DNA from: Pirellula sp.
GTDB taxonomy: Bacteria > Planctomycetota > Planctomycetia > Pirellulales > Pirellulaceae
DNA length: 50,788 bases
Assembly: GCA_021300015.1 (NCBI GenBank)
Contig: JAJTFB010000062.1
Span: 1-50,788 of the forward strand
Direction: 5' to 3'
The notes under the pieces: generated by a model
Seen by the model: the letters and a program-made list of their open reading frames with translations, nothing else
What the model was told of the DNA's origin: nothing
The model's database searches: none
Position numbers and translations under genes: made by a program
Shown: positions 28,298-36,414 of the stretch, in pieces
Position numbering within the stretch: the first letter of the stretch is position 1
Layout: each line of letters starts with the position of its first letter

Positions 28298-29224
28298 ATG
28301 ATCGAATTATCGAACTTTGGAAAAGACTACGGCGAGTTCACTGCGGTCGGTTCGGTGAATATGAAGATTGAGGCTGGGGAGTTGTTTGGCTTTATCGGTC
28401 CAAATGGTGCTGGCAAGAGCACCTCGATCCGGTTCCTTGCAACGCTTCTTAAGAGCACCCGTGGGGATGGCACCGTCAACGGTTTTAGCGTCAACAAGCA
28501 ACCGATGGATGTGCGTAGGAGCATCGGCTACATGCCCGACGACTTCGGCGTGTACGATGGGATGAAGGTATGGGAGTTTCTCGACTTCTTTGCGGTGGCT
28601 TATAAGATCGGTCGCACGCAGCGCAAAAAAGTCATTGGCGATGTGCTCGAGTTGCTCGACTTGACCCACAAACGCGACGACTTTGTCAACGGACTTTCCA
28701 GGGGGATGAAGCAGCGGCTGTGTCTGGCCAAGACGCTTGTGCATGACCCTCCTGTGCTGATCCTTGATGAACCGACGAGCGGATTGGATCCTAGAGCTCG
28801 GATCGAGGTCAAAGCGCTGCTCAAAGAGTTGCGCAAGATGGGCAAAACCATTTTGATCTCCAGCCACATTCTGTCGGAATTGGCCGACTGTTGCACCTCG
28901 ATCGGGATTATCGAGCGAGGGCAACTGCTCATGCACGGCACGATCGATTCGGTCTACCGTCAGATCCGCCGCAACCGGATTGTCGAGATTCGGTTTGTCG
29001 AGAATCAGGACGCTGGGGTTTCGATCGTCAGGAGCGATCCAGCGATGCGGGGTATTGAAATCGATGGCAATCGCGTCACAGCGGAATTCGAGACCGATGA
29101 TCAAGGGTTATCGAATCTGATGAAAAAGCTTGTCGACGGGGGAGTCAAGATGCGGTCCTTCAGCGACAAAGATCCGACCCTCGAGGATGTCTTCATGTTG
29201 GTGACCAAGGGGCTTGTTGCCTAA
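28298..29224 (+). CDS. ABC transporter ATP-binding protein (ABC-2 type)
   Basis: The protein has 308 residues. Walker A is GPNGAGKST in [18 protein letters not shown], the signature is LSRGMKQRL, Walker B is [17 protein letters not shown] and the H-loop is [11 protein letters not shown]. The C-terminal 80 residues form the extra domain often seen on CcmA-type exporters' ATPases. It should energise an ABC-2 export permease or a similar complex, but no permease gene follows: the next gene is yidD. The permease is either elsewhere or not required. It is cytoplasmic and membrane-associated through its partner. Confidence 0.93.
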   Translation: MIELSNFGKDYGEFTAVGSVNMKIEAGELFGFIGPNGAGKSTSIRFLATLLKSTRGDGTVNGFSVNKQPMDVRRSIGYMPDDFGVYDGMKVWEFLDFFAVAYKIGRTQRKKVIGDVLELLDLTHKRDDFVNGLSRGMKQRLCLAKTLVHDPPVLILDEPTSGLDPRARIEVKALLKELRKMGKTILISSHILSELADCCTSIGIIERGQLLMHGTIDSVYRQIRRNRIVEIRFVENQDAGVSIVRSDPAMRGIEIDGNRVTAEFETDDQGLSNLMKKLVDGGVKMRSFSDKDPTLEDVFMLVTKGLVA

Positions 29225-29225
29225 A

Positions 29226-29244
29226 GGCGCACACGCCGTTTTTT
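29226..29244 (+). terminator. Weak candidate terminator after the ABC ATPase
   Basis: GGCG-CACA-CGCC (29226-29237) is followed by a G and six T residues, two bases after the stop codon. The stem is only four GC pairs, so termination may be partial. Transcription into yidD is possible. Confidence 0.4.
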
Positions 29245-29291
29245 GGGCTGTGGATCTTTGGGACTGTAGATCTTTCGGGCTATAGGTTTTT
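29245..29291. repeat. Three imperfect 15-17-bp tandem copies upstream of yidD
   Basis: GGGCTGTGGATCTTT, GGGACTGTAGATCTTTC and GGGCTATAGGTTTTT follow one another at 29245-29259, 29260-29276 and 29277-29291. They occupy the gap between the ABC ATPase and yidD. No function can be assigned. Confidence 0.5.
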
Positions 29292-29304
29292 GGGAGTCAT
29301 CGCG

Positions 29305-29523
29305 ATGAGTCGCTTGCTTGCATGGATCTTGATTTCGCTGGTGCGATTCTACCAACGAGCGATCAGTCCATTGCTCATGAGCCAATGCCGCTTTAGTCCG
29401 AGTTGCTCCCAGTACATGATCGAGGCGATCGAAAAACATGGCCCGATCCGAGGCGCGTTCAAGGGGATCTGGAGGATTTGTCGGTGTCATCCCGGGAGTC
29501 CTGGCGGTTACGATCCGCCTTAG
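29305..29523 (+). CDS. yidD: Membrane protein insertion efficiency factor YidD
   Basis: The protein has 72 residues, the usual family size. It has the characteristic [11 protein letters not shown], then [20 protein letters not shown] and [20 protein letters not shown], with the conserved cysteines. YidD helps the YidC insertase place proteins in the inner membrane and is a peripheral membrane protein with an N-terminal amphipathic helix. Here it is separate from rnpA, rpmH and yidC, with which it is often clustered. Its last 65 bases overlap the end of the minus-strand gene at 29459, an unusually deep convergent overlap. The start is the ATG at 29305 rather than the upstream TTG. Confidence 0.93.
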   Translation: MSRLLAWILISLVRFYQRAISPLLMSQCRFSPSCSQYMIEAIEKHGPIRGAFKGIWRICRCHPGSPGGYDPP

Positions 29524-30556
29524 TCCCCCCATCGACGCTCGTGCGAATCCACTGATGGTCTGAGTCGATGTTCGTGAAGCCCGACTCTCGATCGATCACG
29601 CGCAGGCCTGGGGTGACCAGGGCATGATCGATCGGGATTCCAACGACTCCCAAGCCGCATGGCCATGTCGCAAAGAAGCCTCGGTATCGGCGTGTGTCGA
29701 TAAGACCTGCCTGGCGGATCAATCGCCTGAATCCATCGCTCCAGGGGGTGATGTTCAGATCCCCGATGACGATCGATTCGAGGTCGGATTCTTTGACCCA
29801 TGCTGCGATCTCGAGAAGTTGTTCGTCGCGAACCCTAAAGCGTCCATTCTGATTGGGGGATGCGGTATGGACTCCTAACAATCGGATTGGATCGTCCGCA
29901 TAGTCGCCCTTGGGGATCACCGCTTCGAGCGATAGCATCTTCGATGGGCCTGTGATCCGCTCCTGGAACTTGATCCCTGGGATACGGCTTAGGATCGCAA
30001 GTCCCTGGGTGTTGGATCTAGGAGACCACTTCGAGTACGGGTATTTCTTGTCCAGCGCCATGAGCCCTTTGCGGTGTTCGGGCGTGACCTCGATCAGCAG
30101 CACCACATCTGCATCGAGACTTTCGATGGTCTTCTCGATGATCTCGAATTCATGGTTTTGAATGAACACATTCCACGATGCGATCGAAAGCGGTTTGGTC
30201 GGTTTGTCGGTTCGCCAATCGGCAAGCTTCAGGGCCGTCCACGGTTCGGCAAGAGCGCAGAGGTAGACCGTAGGGATCAGCAAGATCGCTGCATGAAGCG
30301 TGCCGGAGATCCACGGAGCGCGCCAACGGTTCAACCACCGCAAGACCACGTCGAGCAGGCAGACACAGAGCATCCCGAGCGCGAAGTGCCACTGGGTATG
30401 GTTGGCCATCTCAAAGAGGCTGTTGTCGCTCCAGTTGCGGTGGACATACATCGCTGCCCAAGCGGGGATCGATGCGAGGATCGAGAGGGTAAACCACACA
30501 CCCAGTCCAGCAGTCCAGCATCGGCGTTCTTTTTTGGCTTTGGTTTTAGGTCCCAT
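29459..30556 (-). CDS. Endonuclease/exonuclease/phosphatase-family membrane protein
   Basis: The protein has 365 residues from the ATG at 30556. The first 110 residues hold three hydrophobic segments ([52 protein letters not shown]). Then comes an EEP catalytic domain: [19 protein letters not shown] (metal-binding Glu), [12 protein letters not shown] (Asp and Asn), [10 protein letters not shown] and NIDSDHQWI (terminal His). It probably hydrolyses phosphoester bonds on the outer face of the membrane. The last 20 residues are basic and are read from DNA shared with yidD, so that tail may be extra. Its start overlaps the end of the cyanophycin-synthetase-like gene by 11 bases, indicating coupling. 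Confidence 0.85.
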   Translation of the reverse strand: MGPKTKAKKERRCWTAGLGVWFTLSILASIPAWAAMYVHRNWSDNSLFEMANHTQWHFALGMLCVCLLDVVLRWLNRWRAPWISGTLHAAILLIPTVYLCALAEPWTALKLADWRTDKPTKPLSIASWNVFIQNHEFEIIEKTIESLDADVVLLIEVTPEHRKGLMALDKKYPYSKWSPRSNTQGLAILSRIPGIKFQERITGPSKMLSLEAVIPKGDYADDPIRLLGVHTASPNQNGRFRVRDEQLLEIAAWVKESDLESIVIGDLNITPWSDGFRRLIRQAGLIDTRRYRGFFATWPCGLGVVGIPIDHALVTPGLRVIDRESGFTNIDSDHQWIRTSVDGGTKADRNRQDSRDDTDKSSRSP

Positions 30557-32402
30557 GGAGCCACTTCGGCTGCACTTCGAGAGGCATCGCGTTTCGCAGC
30601 ACTCGGAAAACCTCTTCCGTCCCCGACTCTCGGATGCTCTCGATAGCTCCATCGACGATTCTCAATTCATCCAGACGCCAGACCGGTAGTCCATGGCCGA
30701 GCAAGTCCCTCGGGCTCAAAACCACCAGCAGGATCTCAACCCTAGGGTTGCCAAGTGCAGCCAAGGCTCGGGTTCGGGTATCGCAGTCCTCTAAGTCGAT
30801 GCATTGGTCTTGGATCTGAACCGATCCGGGGACAACCGATGCGGCGGTCAAGCCCTTTGCAGATTGCTCCTGCATCCAGCTTTGAACTTGGTACTTGCAA
30901 GGTTCATCATAGATCGAGGCGAGCAGGCCATGGATCGGGATCACCCAAGGGCCCGCTGCCGGAAAGAGCATCTGGACGATCGCCTCGCCGACGGGTCGTG
31001 GATTTCCGAACATCGGAGCGACATGGCAAGAGAGGGACGGACCAGCGTTGACCTCGACGACCGCTCCGCGCTGTGGGGCCAGCGGAGCGGAGATGTCTTC
31101 GGCTAGCACATCCAAGCCGGCGACATCCAATCCGACGACTTGGGCAGCCAAGACGGCTTGAGCGGCGGTTTGTGGGTGGACCTCATCGGTGCAATCGGTG
31201 GTTAAATCTCCGGTGCGGCGGATCAAGACCTCGCGGTGCGCCTCGGGGATCGATTCGACAGTGAGCCCCTGTTTGGACAGTTCGATCTTGGCCGCGGCAT
31301 CGAGTTTCAAAACACCCAGCGGATCGGTGTAGGCTTCTCCTCGCCGTGGATCCTGGTTCAAGATTCCAACGAGTTGTTCGATCGACGAGCGACCGTCGCC
31401 GGTGACGGTTTCGAAGTGTCCTCGGCTGGCCGCTACCATCCGATCGCCCACGACGAGCAACCGGTGATGCTGTCCGCGCGCGAACTGTTCGACCATGACA
31501 TGGCCTGTTTGGCCGTCTTCGATCGCCCAATCGTAAGCCTTCATCACCTCGTCCTGTTGGGTCAATTCGATGGAGATTCCGCGCTGGTGATTGGCGTCTT
31601 TGGGTTTGACGACGACGGGTAAGCCGACTTCCAACGCGGCAGCCCAAGCGTCTTGTGGGCTTGTGACCATACGGCCCAGTGGGACTGGCACACCGACGTT
31701 GCGCAGGAGCCGTTTGGTGAGGTCTTTGTCGCTTGCGATCGACTCGCCGATGGCGCTGGTCGCATCGGTCTCGGCGGTCCAAATCCGGCGTTGGTGCTTG
31801 CCTTCGCCCAGTTGGCACAAGGAGCCTGAGGTGAGGCGATAGGAAGGGATACCACGGGCTTTTGCCGCATCGAGGATCGCTCGGGAGCTAGGTCCTAAAC
31901 GGATGTCGTCGGCATAATCAAAAAGTTCGCGAAACTTCGATGCGATAGGATACGTGTCCCCGCGTTGGCAGGCTTCGATCCACTCGTGGGCTAGACCGAA
32001 GCACTTGCAGGCCAAGAGTTCTTCTTCCATCTCCAGGGGGAGAACCCATTGGCTTTCGCAATCATCGTCCGAGGCTAAAGATTCGGCGGGTTCGAGCCAG
32101 ACGACCGGTACTCCAGACATGGCCGACATCCACTGGGCGATCCTGAGCCAGACTTCCGCCCAGGTCGCTTGCGTCTGAGGTGTCGCGCGGAGTCGATCCA
32201 GGACCGATCGAGCCGAGGAGGTGCTCTCAGGATGGGTGGTGGTAAATCGCCCTGAGTCCAGAAAGTCGGCTAAGGGATCGACGACGCGAGCCAGTGGAGG
32301 TGCACTTCGGAACGCTGCTTCTGGAGGGAGGTAGAGTTCCAAGACACTGCGGCCCGACCATCGGTTGGGTCCTCGCAAAGCATTGGTTTGCCAAGGGATC
32401 AT
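30546..32402 (-). CDS. Cyanophycin synthetase-like ATP-grasp protein with eroded Mur-ligase part
   Basis: The protein has 618 residues. Residues 165-480 closely match the ATP-grasp half of cyanophycin synthetase CphA: GPSSRAILDAAKARGIPSYR, ASDKDLTKRLLRNVGVPVPL, VVVKPKDANHQRGI, QHHRLLVVGDRMVAASRG, NQDPRRGEAY, DLTTDCTDEVHPQ and GAVVEVNAGPSLSCH. Full-length CphA is about 870-900 residues and continues into a Mur-ligase domain with a GTNGKT P-loop. Here the sequence after LFPAAGPWVIPI has IHGLLASI where the P-loop belongs, then a stretch of about 90 residues that aligns loosely with the first strands of the Mur domain, and stops. It probably still uses ATP to form an amide bond, but not the standard two-step cyanophycin polymerisation. 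The substrate is unknown. Confidence 0.85.
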   Translation of the reverse strand: MIPWQTNALRGPNRWSGRSVLELYLPPEAAFRSAPPLARVVDPLADFLDSGRFTTTHPESTSSARSVLDRLRATPQTQATWAEVWLRIAQWMSAMSGVPVVWLEPAESLASDDDCESQWVLPLEMEEELLACKCFGLAHEWIEACQRGDTYPIASKFRELFDYADDIRLGPSSRAILDAAKARGIPSYRLTSGSLCQLGEGKHQRRIWTAETDATSAIGESIASDKDLTKRLLRNVGVPVPLGRMVTSPQDAWAAALEVGLPVVVKPKDANHQRGISIELTQQDEVMKAYDWAIEDGQTGHVMVEQFARGQHHRLLVVGDRMVAASRGHFETVTGDGRSSIEQLVGILNQDPRRGEAYTDPLGVLKLDAAAKIELSKQGLTVESIPEAHREVLIRRTGDLTTDCTDEVHPQTAAQAVLAAQVVGLDVAGLDVLAEDISAPLAPQRGAVVEVNAGPSLSCHVAPMFGNPRPVGEAIVQMLFPAAGPWVIPIHGLLASIYDEPCKYQVQSWMQEQSAKGLTAASVVPGSVQIQDQCIDLEDCDTRTRALAALGNPRVEILLVVLSPRDLLGHGLPVWRLDELRIVDGAIESIRESGTEEVFRVLRNAMPLEVQPKWLHGT

Positions 32403-32606
32403 TTCAGAGATGCGGTGGAAAGCTTAGCCACTTTGTCTTCAACAGGCGATGCCGATGGCGGGAGAAGCTTCGGGTTCCAATGGGGTTTCCCATCGAATCC
32501 TTCAGGCGCCACGAGCGGTTTTGCGTTGAGAGTTTTGGTGCTTGGTTGGTAAGTAGGGAGAGCGGGGGATGTCGCTGGATTGTTTGTCGAGGAGCCCGGG
32601 AATGGG

Positions 32607-33791
32607 CTAGCGCGACATTTTCGCGACTCGCTCGTCGCGATCGCTCCAGAGTCCGGCCGAGGAGGTCGAAGGAGCGGCGCTGGTTGATGGAGCACTGGGT
32701 GATGGGGCGCTGGGAGGAGCGACGCTGGGGGGTGGCCAAGTCGGTGCGCGGGCGGCTTCTGGATCGAGCGTCGCACCGCTGGGTGGAAGGACAGGGTTTG
32801 TAGTTGAGGAGCCGGGCACAGAGGACCCGGGCAGATACGTCACTGGTCCCATCGGGACGATCGACGCGGCGCCTGGGACGTTGGGGGGAGCTAGGCTTGT
32901 TGTCGGTGCGTTGGCGGTGTACGCGTTGCTAGGGCATATTCCGTTTGGACAATTCACCGCTGGGTTTGCAGTGGGGTTTGCTGTTGGAGAGCCGTAGTAG
33001 ACGGCGCTGGAGAGACCGGGATTTGTGTTGGCTTGAAAAGTCGCTGAATTGGGGCTCATCGCGCTGGCCGGTACGGTGCCGTTGGAGGGCAGGTATTGGA
33101 CTTGCGGGTAGGTCGGTGGAGCGACCATGGAGCCGGGCAGGGGGTTGTTGGGATTGGCAAGAGGGACAGGGTTCATCGCATAGGCGTTCGCAACACCTGT
33201 GGGGTAGTATCCGGGTTGGTTGATCGCTGGCCATTGGTTGGAAGCTTGGGCGTAGGCACCACCGACGGGGGTCGGTGCGACCATGGGAACGCGTTGGGCT
33301 TGGTACTGATACGAGGTGCAGGGTTGCAGCGAGGTGACGGTTGTGCCGTAGTTGGGATCGAACTGGGTCACGGGCCTGTAGTAGGTCACGGGCGTACGTT
33401 GCCACTGGGTATCGTAGGCTGCGGTGGGCATGGCCGAAGTGACGGTTTGTGGGAAACCGTTGGGAAGAGCGTTTCCGGTTGCCGGGGGTAGCATCCCGTA
33501 GTTGCCGTAGTAGCTTTGGGTCGAGCCGTAGGATGGTGTGATAGGGACAACGGGGATTGTCGGTCGGCCGGCGGCATAGCTGCCCGCTTGGGGGGCCGGA
33601 TTGGCGCCAGCATAGGGGTTAGTAGCCGGATAGGGATTCGCGACTGGATAAGGGCTACCGACGGGGTAGGGAGCTTGTGGTTTGGAGCCCCAGCAGCATT
33701 GGGCGTGGGCACTTTCCGTGAGGGTCCACGGGCTCGAGGCTAGTGCGATGGCCGAGCCGAGGGCGAGTCTGGCGGAGTGTTTGTAGATCAT
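32607..33791 (-). CDS. Proline/alanine/tyrosine-rich secreted protein
   Basis: The protein has 394 residues. A signal peptide (about 1-30) ends at AHAQCCWG. The mature protein is low complexity, rich in Pro, Ala, Asn, Tyr and Ser, with repeated NPY and PYP units near the N-terminus (PYPVANPYPATNPYAGANP). A central segment, TYYRPVTQFDPNYGTTV and PCTSYQYQAQRVP, is a pattern seen in many planctomycete secreted proteins. The C-terminus has a PSAPSTSAAPSTSSAG linker. I recognise no enzymatic domain. It may be a cell-envelope or matrix component. The adjacent gap 32403-32606 shows no gene. Confidence 0.75.
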   Translation of the reverse strand: MIYKHSARLALGSAIALASSPWTLTESAHAQCCWGSKPQAPYPVGSPYPVANPYPATNPYAGANPAPQAGSYAAGRPTIPVVPITPSYGSTQSYYGNYGMLPPATGNALPNGFPQTVTSAMPTAAYDTQWQRTPVTYYRPVTQFDPNYGTTVTSLQPCTSYQYQAQRVPMVAPTPVGGAYAQASNQWPAINQPGYYPTGVANAYAMNPVPLANPNNPLPGSMVAPPTYPQVQYLPSNGTVPASAMSPNSATFQANTNPGLSSAVYYGSPTANPTANPAVNCPNGICPSNAYTANAPTTSLAPPNVPGAASIVPMGPVTYLPGSSVPGSSTTNPVLPPSGATLDPEAARAPTWPPPSVAPPSAPSPSAPSTSAAPSTSSAGLWSDRDERVAKMSR

Positions 33792-33794
33792 GAA

Positions 33795-33833
33795 GGGAGT
33801 CCGTAAGGGGAGTCCAAATAGGGAGTCCGAAAA
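33795..33833. repeat. Three 13-bp tandem copies in the leader of the Pro-rich protein
   Basis: GGGAGTCC recurs at 33795, 33808 and 33821, an exact 13-base period, with variable tails (GTAAG, AAATA, GAAAA). It lies 3 to 42 bases upstream of the minus-strand ATG at 33791, where the ribosome-binding site should be. The repeat could affect translation or be a binding array. The rest of the gap to 34022 shows no gene. Confidence 0.65.
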
Positions 33834-34022
33834 GTCTTGGGAGGTTGTCGGAACTGCTGTTAATCAGATTCCATGCTAGGTCCGGTGGTCAACATGGACT
33901 TTAGTATATTCCCGAGGGCTCGAAAAGAATTCGAAAATCTGGTTGGGTTTCTGCGGGCTGTGCCGGTTGGGCGGGTGGCAAGCGGGGGCGAAGGGGCCGC
34001 AGGGGATCTGAGGTTATGCGTG

Positions 34023-35528
34023 TTATGGGTTTGGGGTATCGGGGTCTTTTTTGGGTCTTGGGGATCTTTGGCGAGGAGTGTCCCCTTTTTTCGGGTCCTT
34101 GGCACTGCGGAAGGCGCTTTTGCGGCGGAGCAGGTGGTGGTAGTGTTGTGCGAATCGGTGGGCTTCGTCGCGCACGTATTGGAGCAATCGCAATGCGAAG
34201 GAATCGCGGCCCAGGCGTATGGGTTCTTTTTGGCCGGGGAGAAAGATTTCTTCGTCTTGTTTGGCCAAAGAGACCAGGACAGGGGGAGTCAGATCGCAGT
34301 CGCGAAAGGCGGCTAGAGCGGCATTGAGTTGACCTTTTCCGCCATCGATCATGAGCAGATCGGGGAAGGTTTCCTCTTGGTCGGCCATGCGACGGAATCG
34401 TCGCGCGACGACTTCGTGGATAGAGCGATAATCGTCGATGCCTTCGACTCCTTGGATTTTGTAGCGGCGGTATCCGGGTTTGAAGGGGAGTCCGTCGAGG
34501 AATTGGACCAAGGAGGCGACGGTGTCTTGGCCGGCCAGGTGTGCGATATCGATGCCTTCGATGACGCGGGGGTCGCGATCCATGCCGAGGACCTTGCGGA
34601 GCCCCCGCATACCGCGTTTTGGGTCGATGTAGAAGACTTCGGGTTGCGCGTGGGTATCGATTTCGCCGCGGCGGTTGAGATTTTCCAGGAGTTGGATTTC
34701 ATCGCGAAGTTTTGCGGCGCGTTCGAAGTCGAGTTGTTTGGAAGCATCGAGCATTTCTTGGCGCATCTGTCCGAGGAGTTTTTGTCCACCTTCTTCGAGG
34801 AACGTTTGGAGGCGTCGAATGTCGCGTCGGTAGTCTTCTTTGCTGATTCGGAGGTTGCAAGGAGCCGAGCATTGCTCGATGGAGGCCAATAGGCAGGGTC
34901 GGAACCATTGCCAGCGCGGATCGTTTTCTTCGATATCCAGCGAGCAGGTTCGGAATTGGAAGACCCGTTGCATGACTTGCAATGCGCCGCGCAATTGCCC
35001 GGCGCTGGTAAAGGGCCCAAACAATTTTGCCCCTTTGATTTTGGGGGACCTTGTCACCTCGACACGGGGAAAGTCCTCGTGGGTGGTGATCATCAGGTAG
35101 GGGAAGGACTTGTCGTCTTTGAGGTCTTTGTTGTGACGCGGTTGGATGTCTTTGACGAGTCGGTTTTCGGTCAGCAGCGCGTCGACTTCGCTGTCGCACT
35201 CCATGAAGTCGATATCGGCGATCTCGCCGATCCATTCGGCGGTTCGGGCTTCTTGGGCGGCGGTCGCCTGGAAGTAGCTTCCGGCTCGGGACCTGAGGTT
35301 TTTGGCTTTGCCGATGTAGATCACCACCCCTGAGGCGTCTTTCATCAGGTAGACGCCGGGTGTCTGAGGAAAATCCCGAACTTTTTGTGCGGCCCTGCGG
35401 AAGCCGAAGTTTCCGGCTAGAGGATCGTTCGAGGGTGGCGTCGAAGATTTCTCGGTTTCTGGAATCTTGGGCTCGTTGGCTTGTTCAGGCTCTAAAGGTC
35501 CGCAATCGCTTGATTTTCCGTCCGACAC
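34023..35528 (-). CDS. uvrC: Excinuclease ABC subunit C homologue lacking the C-terminal HhH domain
   Basis: The protein has 501 residues from a GTG at 35528, chosen because AAAAAGGAGGGGGC lies directly in front of it. A GIY-YIG nuclease domain (FPQTPGVYLMKDASGVVIYI, then GKAKNLRSRAGSYF) comes first. The UvrB-binding UVR motif follows (QLDFERAAKLRDEIQLLENL), then the RNase H-like endonuclease domain (EGIDIAHLAGQDTVASLVQF, LLMIDGGKGQLNAALAAF, RDEAHRFAQHYHHLLR). Standard UvrC has about 600 residues and ends with a helix-hairpin-helix domain; here a basic tail (KDPKKGDTPRQRSPRPKKDP) replaces it. In nucleotide excision repair UvrC cuts on both sides of the lesion. Confidence 0.9.
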   Translation of the reverse strand: MSDGKSSDCGPLEPEQANEPKIPETEKSSTPPSNDPLAGNFGFRRAAQKVRDFPQTPGVYLMKDASGVVIYIGKAKNLRSRAGSYFQATAAQEARTAEWIGEIADIDFMECDSEVDALLTENRLVKDIQPRHNKDLKDDKSFPYLMITTHEDFPRVEVTRSPKIKGAKLFGPFTSAGQLRGALQVMQRVFQFRTCSLDIEENDPRWQWFRPCLLASIEQCSAPCNLRISKEDYRRDIRRLQTFLEEGGQKLLGQMRQEMLDASKQLDFERAAKLRDEIQLLENLNRRGEIDTHAQPEVFYIDPKRGMRGLRKVLGMDRDPRVIEGIDIAHLAGQDTVASLVQFLDGLPFKPGYRRYKIQGVEGIDDYRSIHEVVARRFRRMADQEETFPDLLMIDGGKGQLNAALAAFRDCDLTPPVLVSLAKQDEEIFLPGQKEPIRLGRDSFALRLLQYVRDEAHRFAQHYHHLLRRKSAFRSAKDPKKGDTPRQRSPRPKKDPDTPNP

Positions 35529-35592
35529 GCCCCCTCCTTTTTGGTGGTTTTTTGGGTTGCTTGGCCGCTGCACAAAATTTTGCCTCTTGTAC

Positions 35593-35609
35593 AAGCCCCG
35601 GCGGGGCTT
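35593..35609. other. Perfect 7-bp hairpin between uvrC and rpe
   Basis: AAGCCCC (35593-35599), three bases, then GGGGCTT (35603-35609) can form a strong hairpin. It lies 64 bases upstream of the uvrC start and 61 bases upstream of rpe, within the shared promoter region. It may be a leader structure or the end of a transcript from either side, but no T-run follows on either strand. Confidence 0.5.
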
Positions 35610-35670
35610 TATGGTGGATTACGTCGAGCGGGTCGATTCGAACCTGCCATTCCTTGCATGCATATCCTTT

Positions 35671-36393
35671 ATGAGCCAAATCGGTTCGCGTGTCGAGCAA
35701 ACTCTCGAAGTATTCCGTGGGATTCGCCCGGCGATTCTGCCTTCGTTGCTTCTGTGCGACTTTGCCAATCTGCAGAGAGAAGTCGAGAGGCTCGAGGAGG
35801 CCGGGGTCGAGGCGCTCCATCTGGATGTCATGGACGGTCAATTCGTACCGAACCTGACGTATGGTATGCCGATCGTCGAGTCATTGCGTCGGGTCACATC
35901 GCTCAAGATCGATGTGCACTTGATGATTCAATCGCCAGCGCGATTTGCTAAAGCCTTTGTCGATGCCGGTGCCGATTGCATCACGTTTCATATCGAGGCA
36001 GAGCCTGAGCCCTCGGAGTTGCTCGCCCAACTTCGCTCCGCAGGGGTGGCCGTCGGACTCGCTATCAATCCAATGACCCCGATGGAAGCATTGCTGCGGT
36101 TTGTCCCAGAATGCGACTTGGTGTTGGTCATGAGTGTCCAAGCGGGATTTGGGGGCCAAGCCTTCAATCCGGTCGCTCTGGAACGTCTGAAATACCTTCG
36201 TAAAACTTTTGGACCGGACCTCCTTTTGGAGGTCGATGGTGGGATCAACAGCCAAACCATCGCTTCGGTCACGTCCCATGGAGCCGACCTACTTGTCGTA
36301 GGCTCGGCCATTTTCCGCGAAGCAGATTACTGCCAAGCGATGACGCGATTGCGATGCCAAATCAAGGCCTTTGGGGCCGGGTCCGACGCGTAG
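35671..36393 (+). CDS. rpe: Ribulose-phosphate 3-epimerase
   Basis: This is a 240-residue TIM-barrel enzyme of the pentose phosphate pathway; it interconverts ribulose 5-phosphate and xylulose 5-phosphate. Signature motifs are ILPSLLLCDFANLQREV, the metal-site LHLDVMDGQFVPNLTYGMPI, IDVHLMIQSP, VLVMSVQAGFGGQAFNP and LLLEVDGGINSQTIASV with the phosphate-binding GADLLVVGSAIF. Catalytic residues (His in IDVHLM and two Asp) are present. The ATG at 35671 is used; the longer in-frame extension starts inside uvrC's leader and is not conserved. A phosphatase-like gene follows after 21 bases. Confidence 0.96.
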   Translation: MSQIGSRVEQTLEVFRGIRPAILPSLLLCDFANLQREVERLEEAGVEALHLDVMDGQFVPNLTYGMPIVESLRRVTSLKIDVHLMIQSPARFAKAFVDAGADCITFHIEAEPEPSELLAQLRSAGVAVGLAINPMTPMEALLRFVPECDLVLVMSVQAGFGGQAFNPVALERLKYLRKTFGPDLLLEVDGGINSQTIASVTSHGADLLVVGSAIFREADYCQAMTRLRCQIKAFGAGSDA

Positions 36394-36414
36394 TCTTTTT
36401 GGAGTTCTAGGTGT

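Noticed and set aside
32399..32776. Additional minus-strand gene between the CphA-like and Pro-rich genes
   Set aside because: It overlaps the end of the Pro-rich gene in another frame and is Pro/Ser/Lys-rich without a start signal or known motif.
35529..35594. Upstream extension of uvrC beginning with a YKRQ-like sequence that recalls translated sequencing-adapter artefacts
   Set aside because: The DNA does not match the transposase adapter, and a strong ribosome-binding site in front of GTG 35528 gives a natural start.
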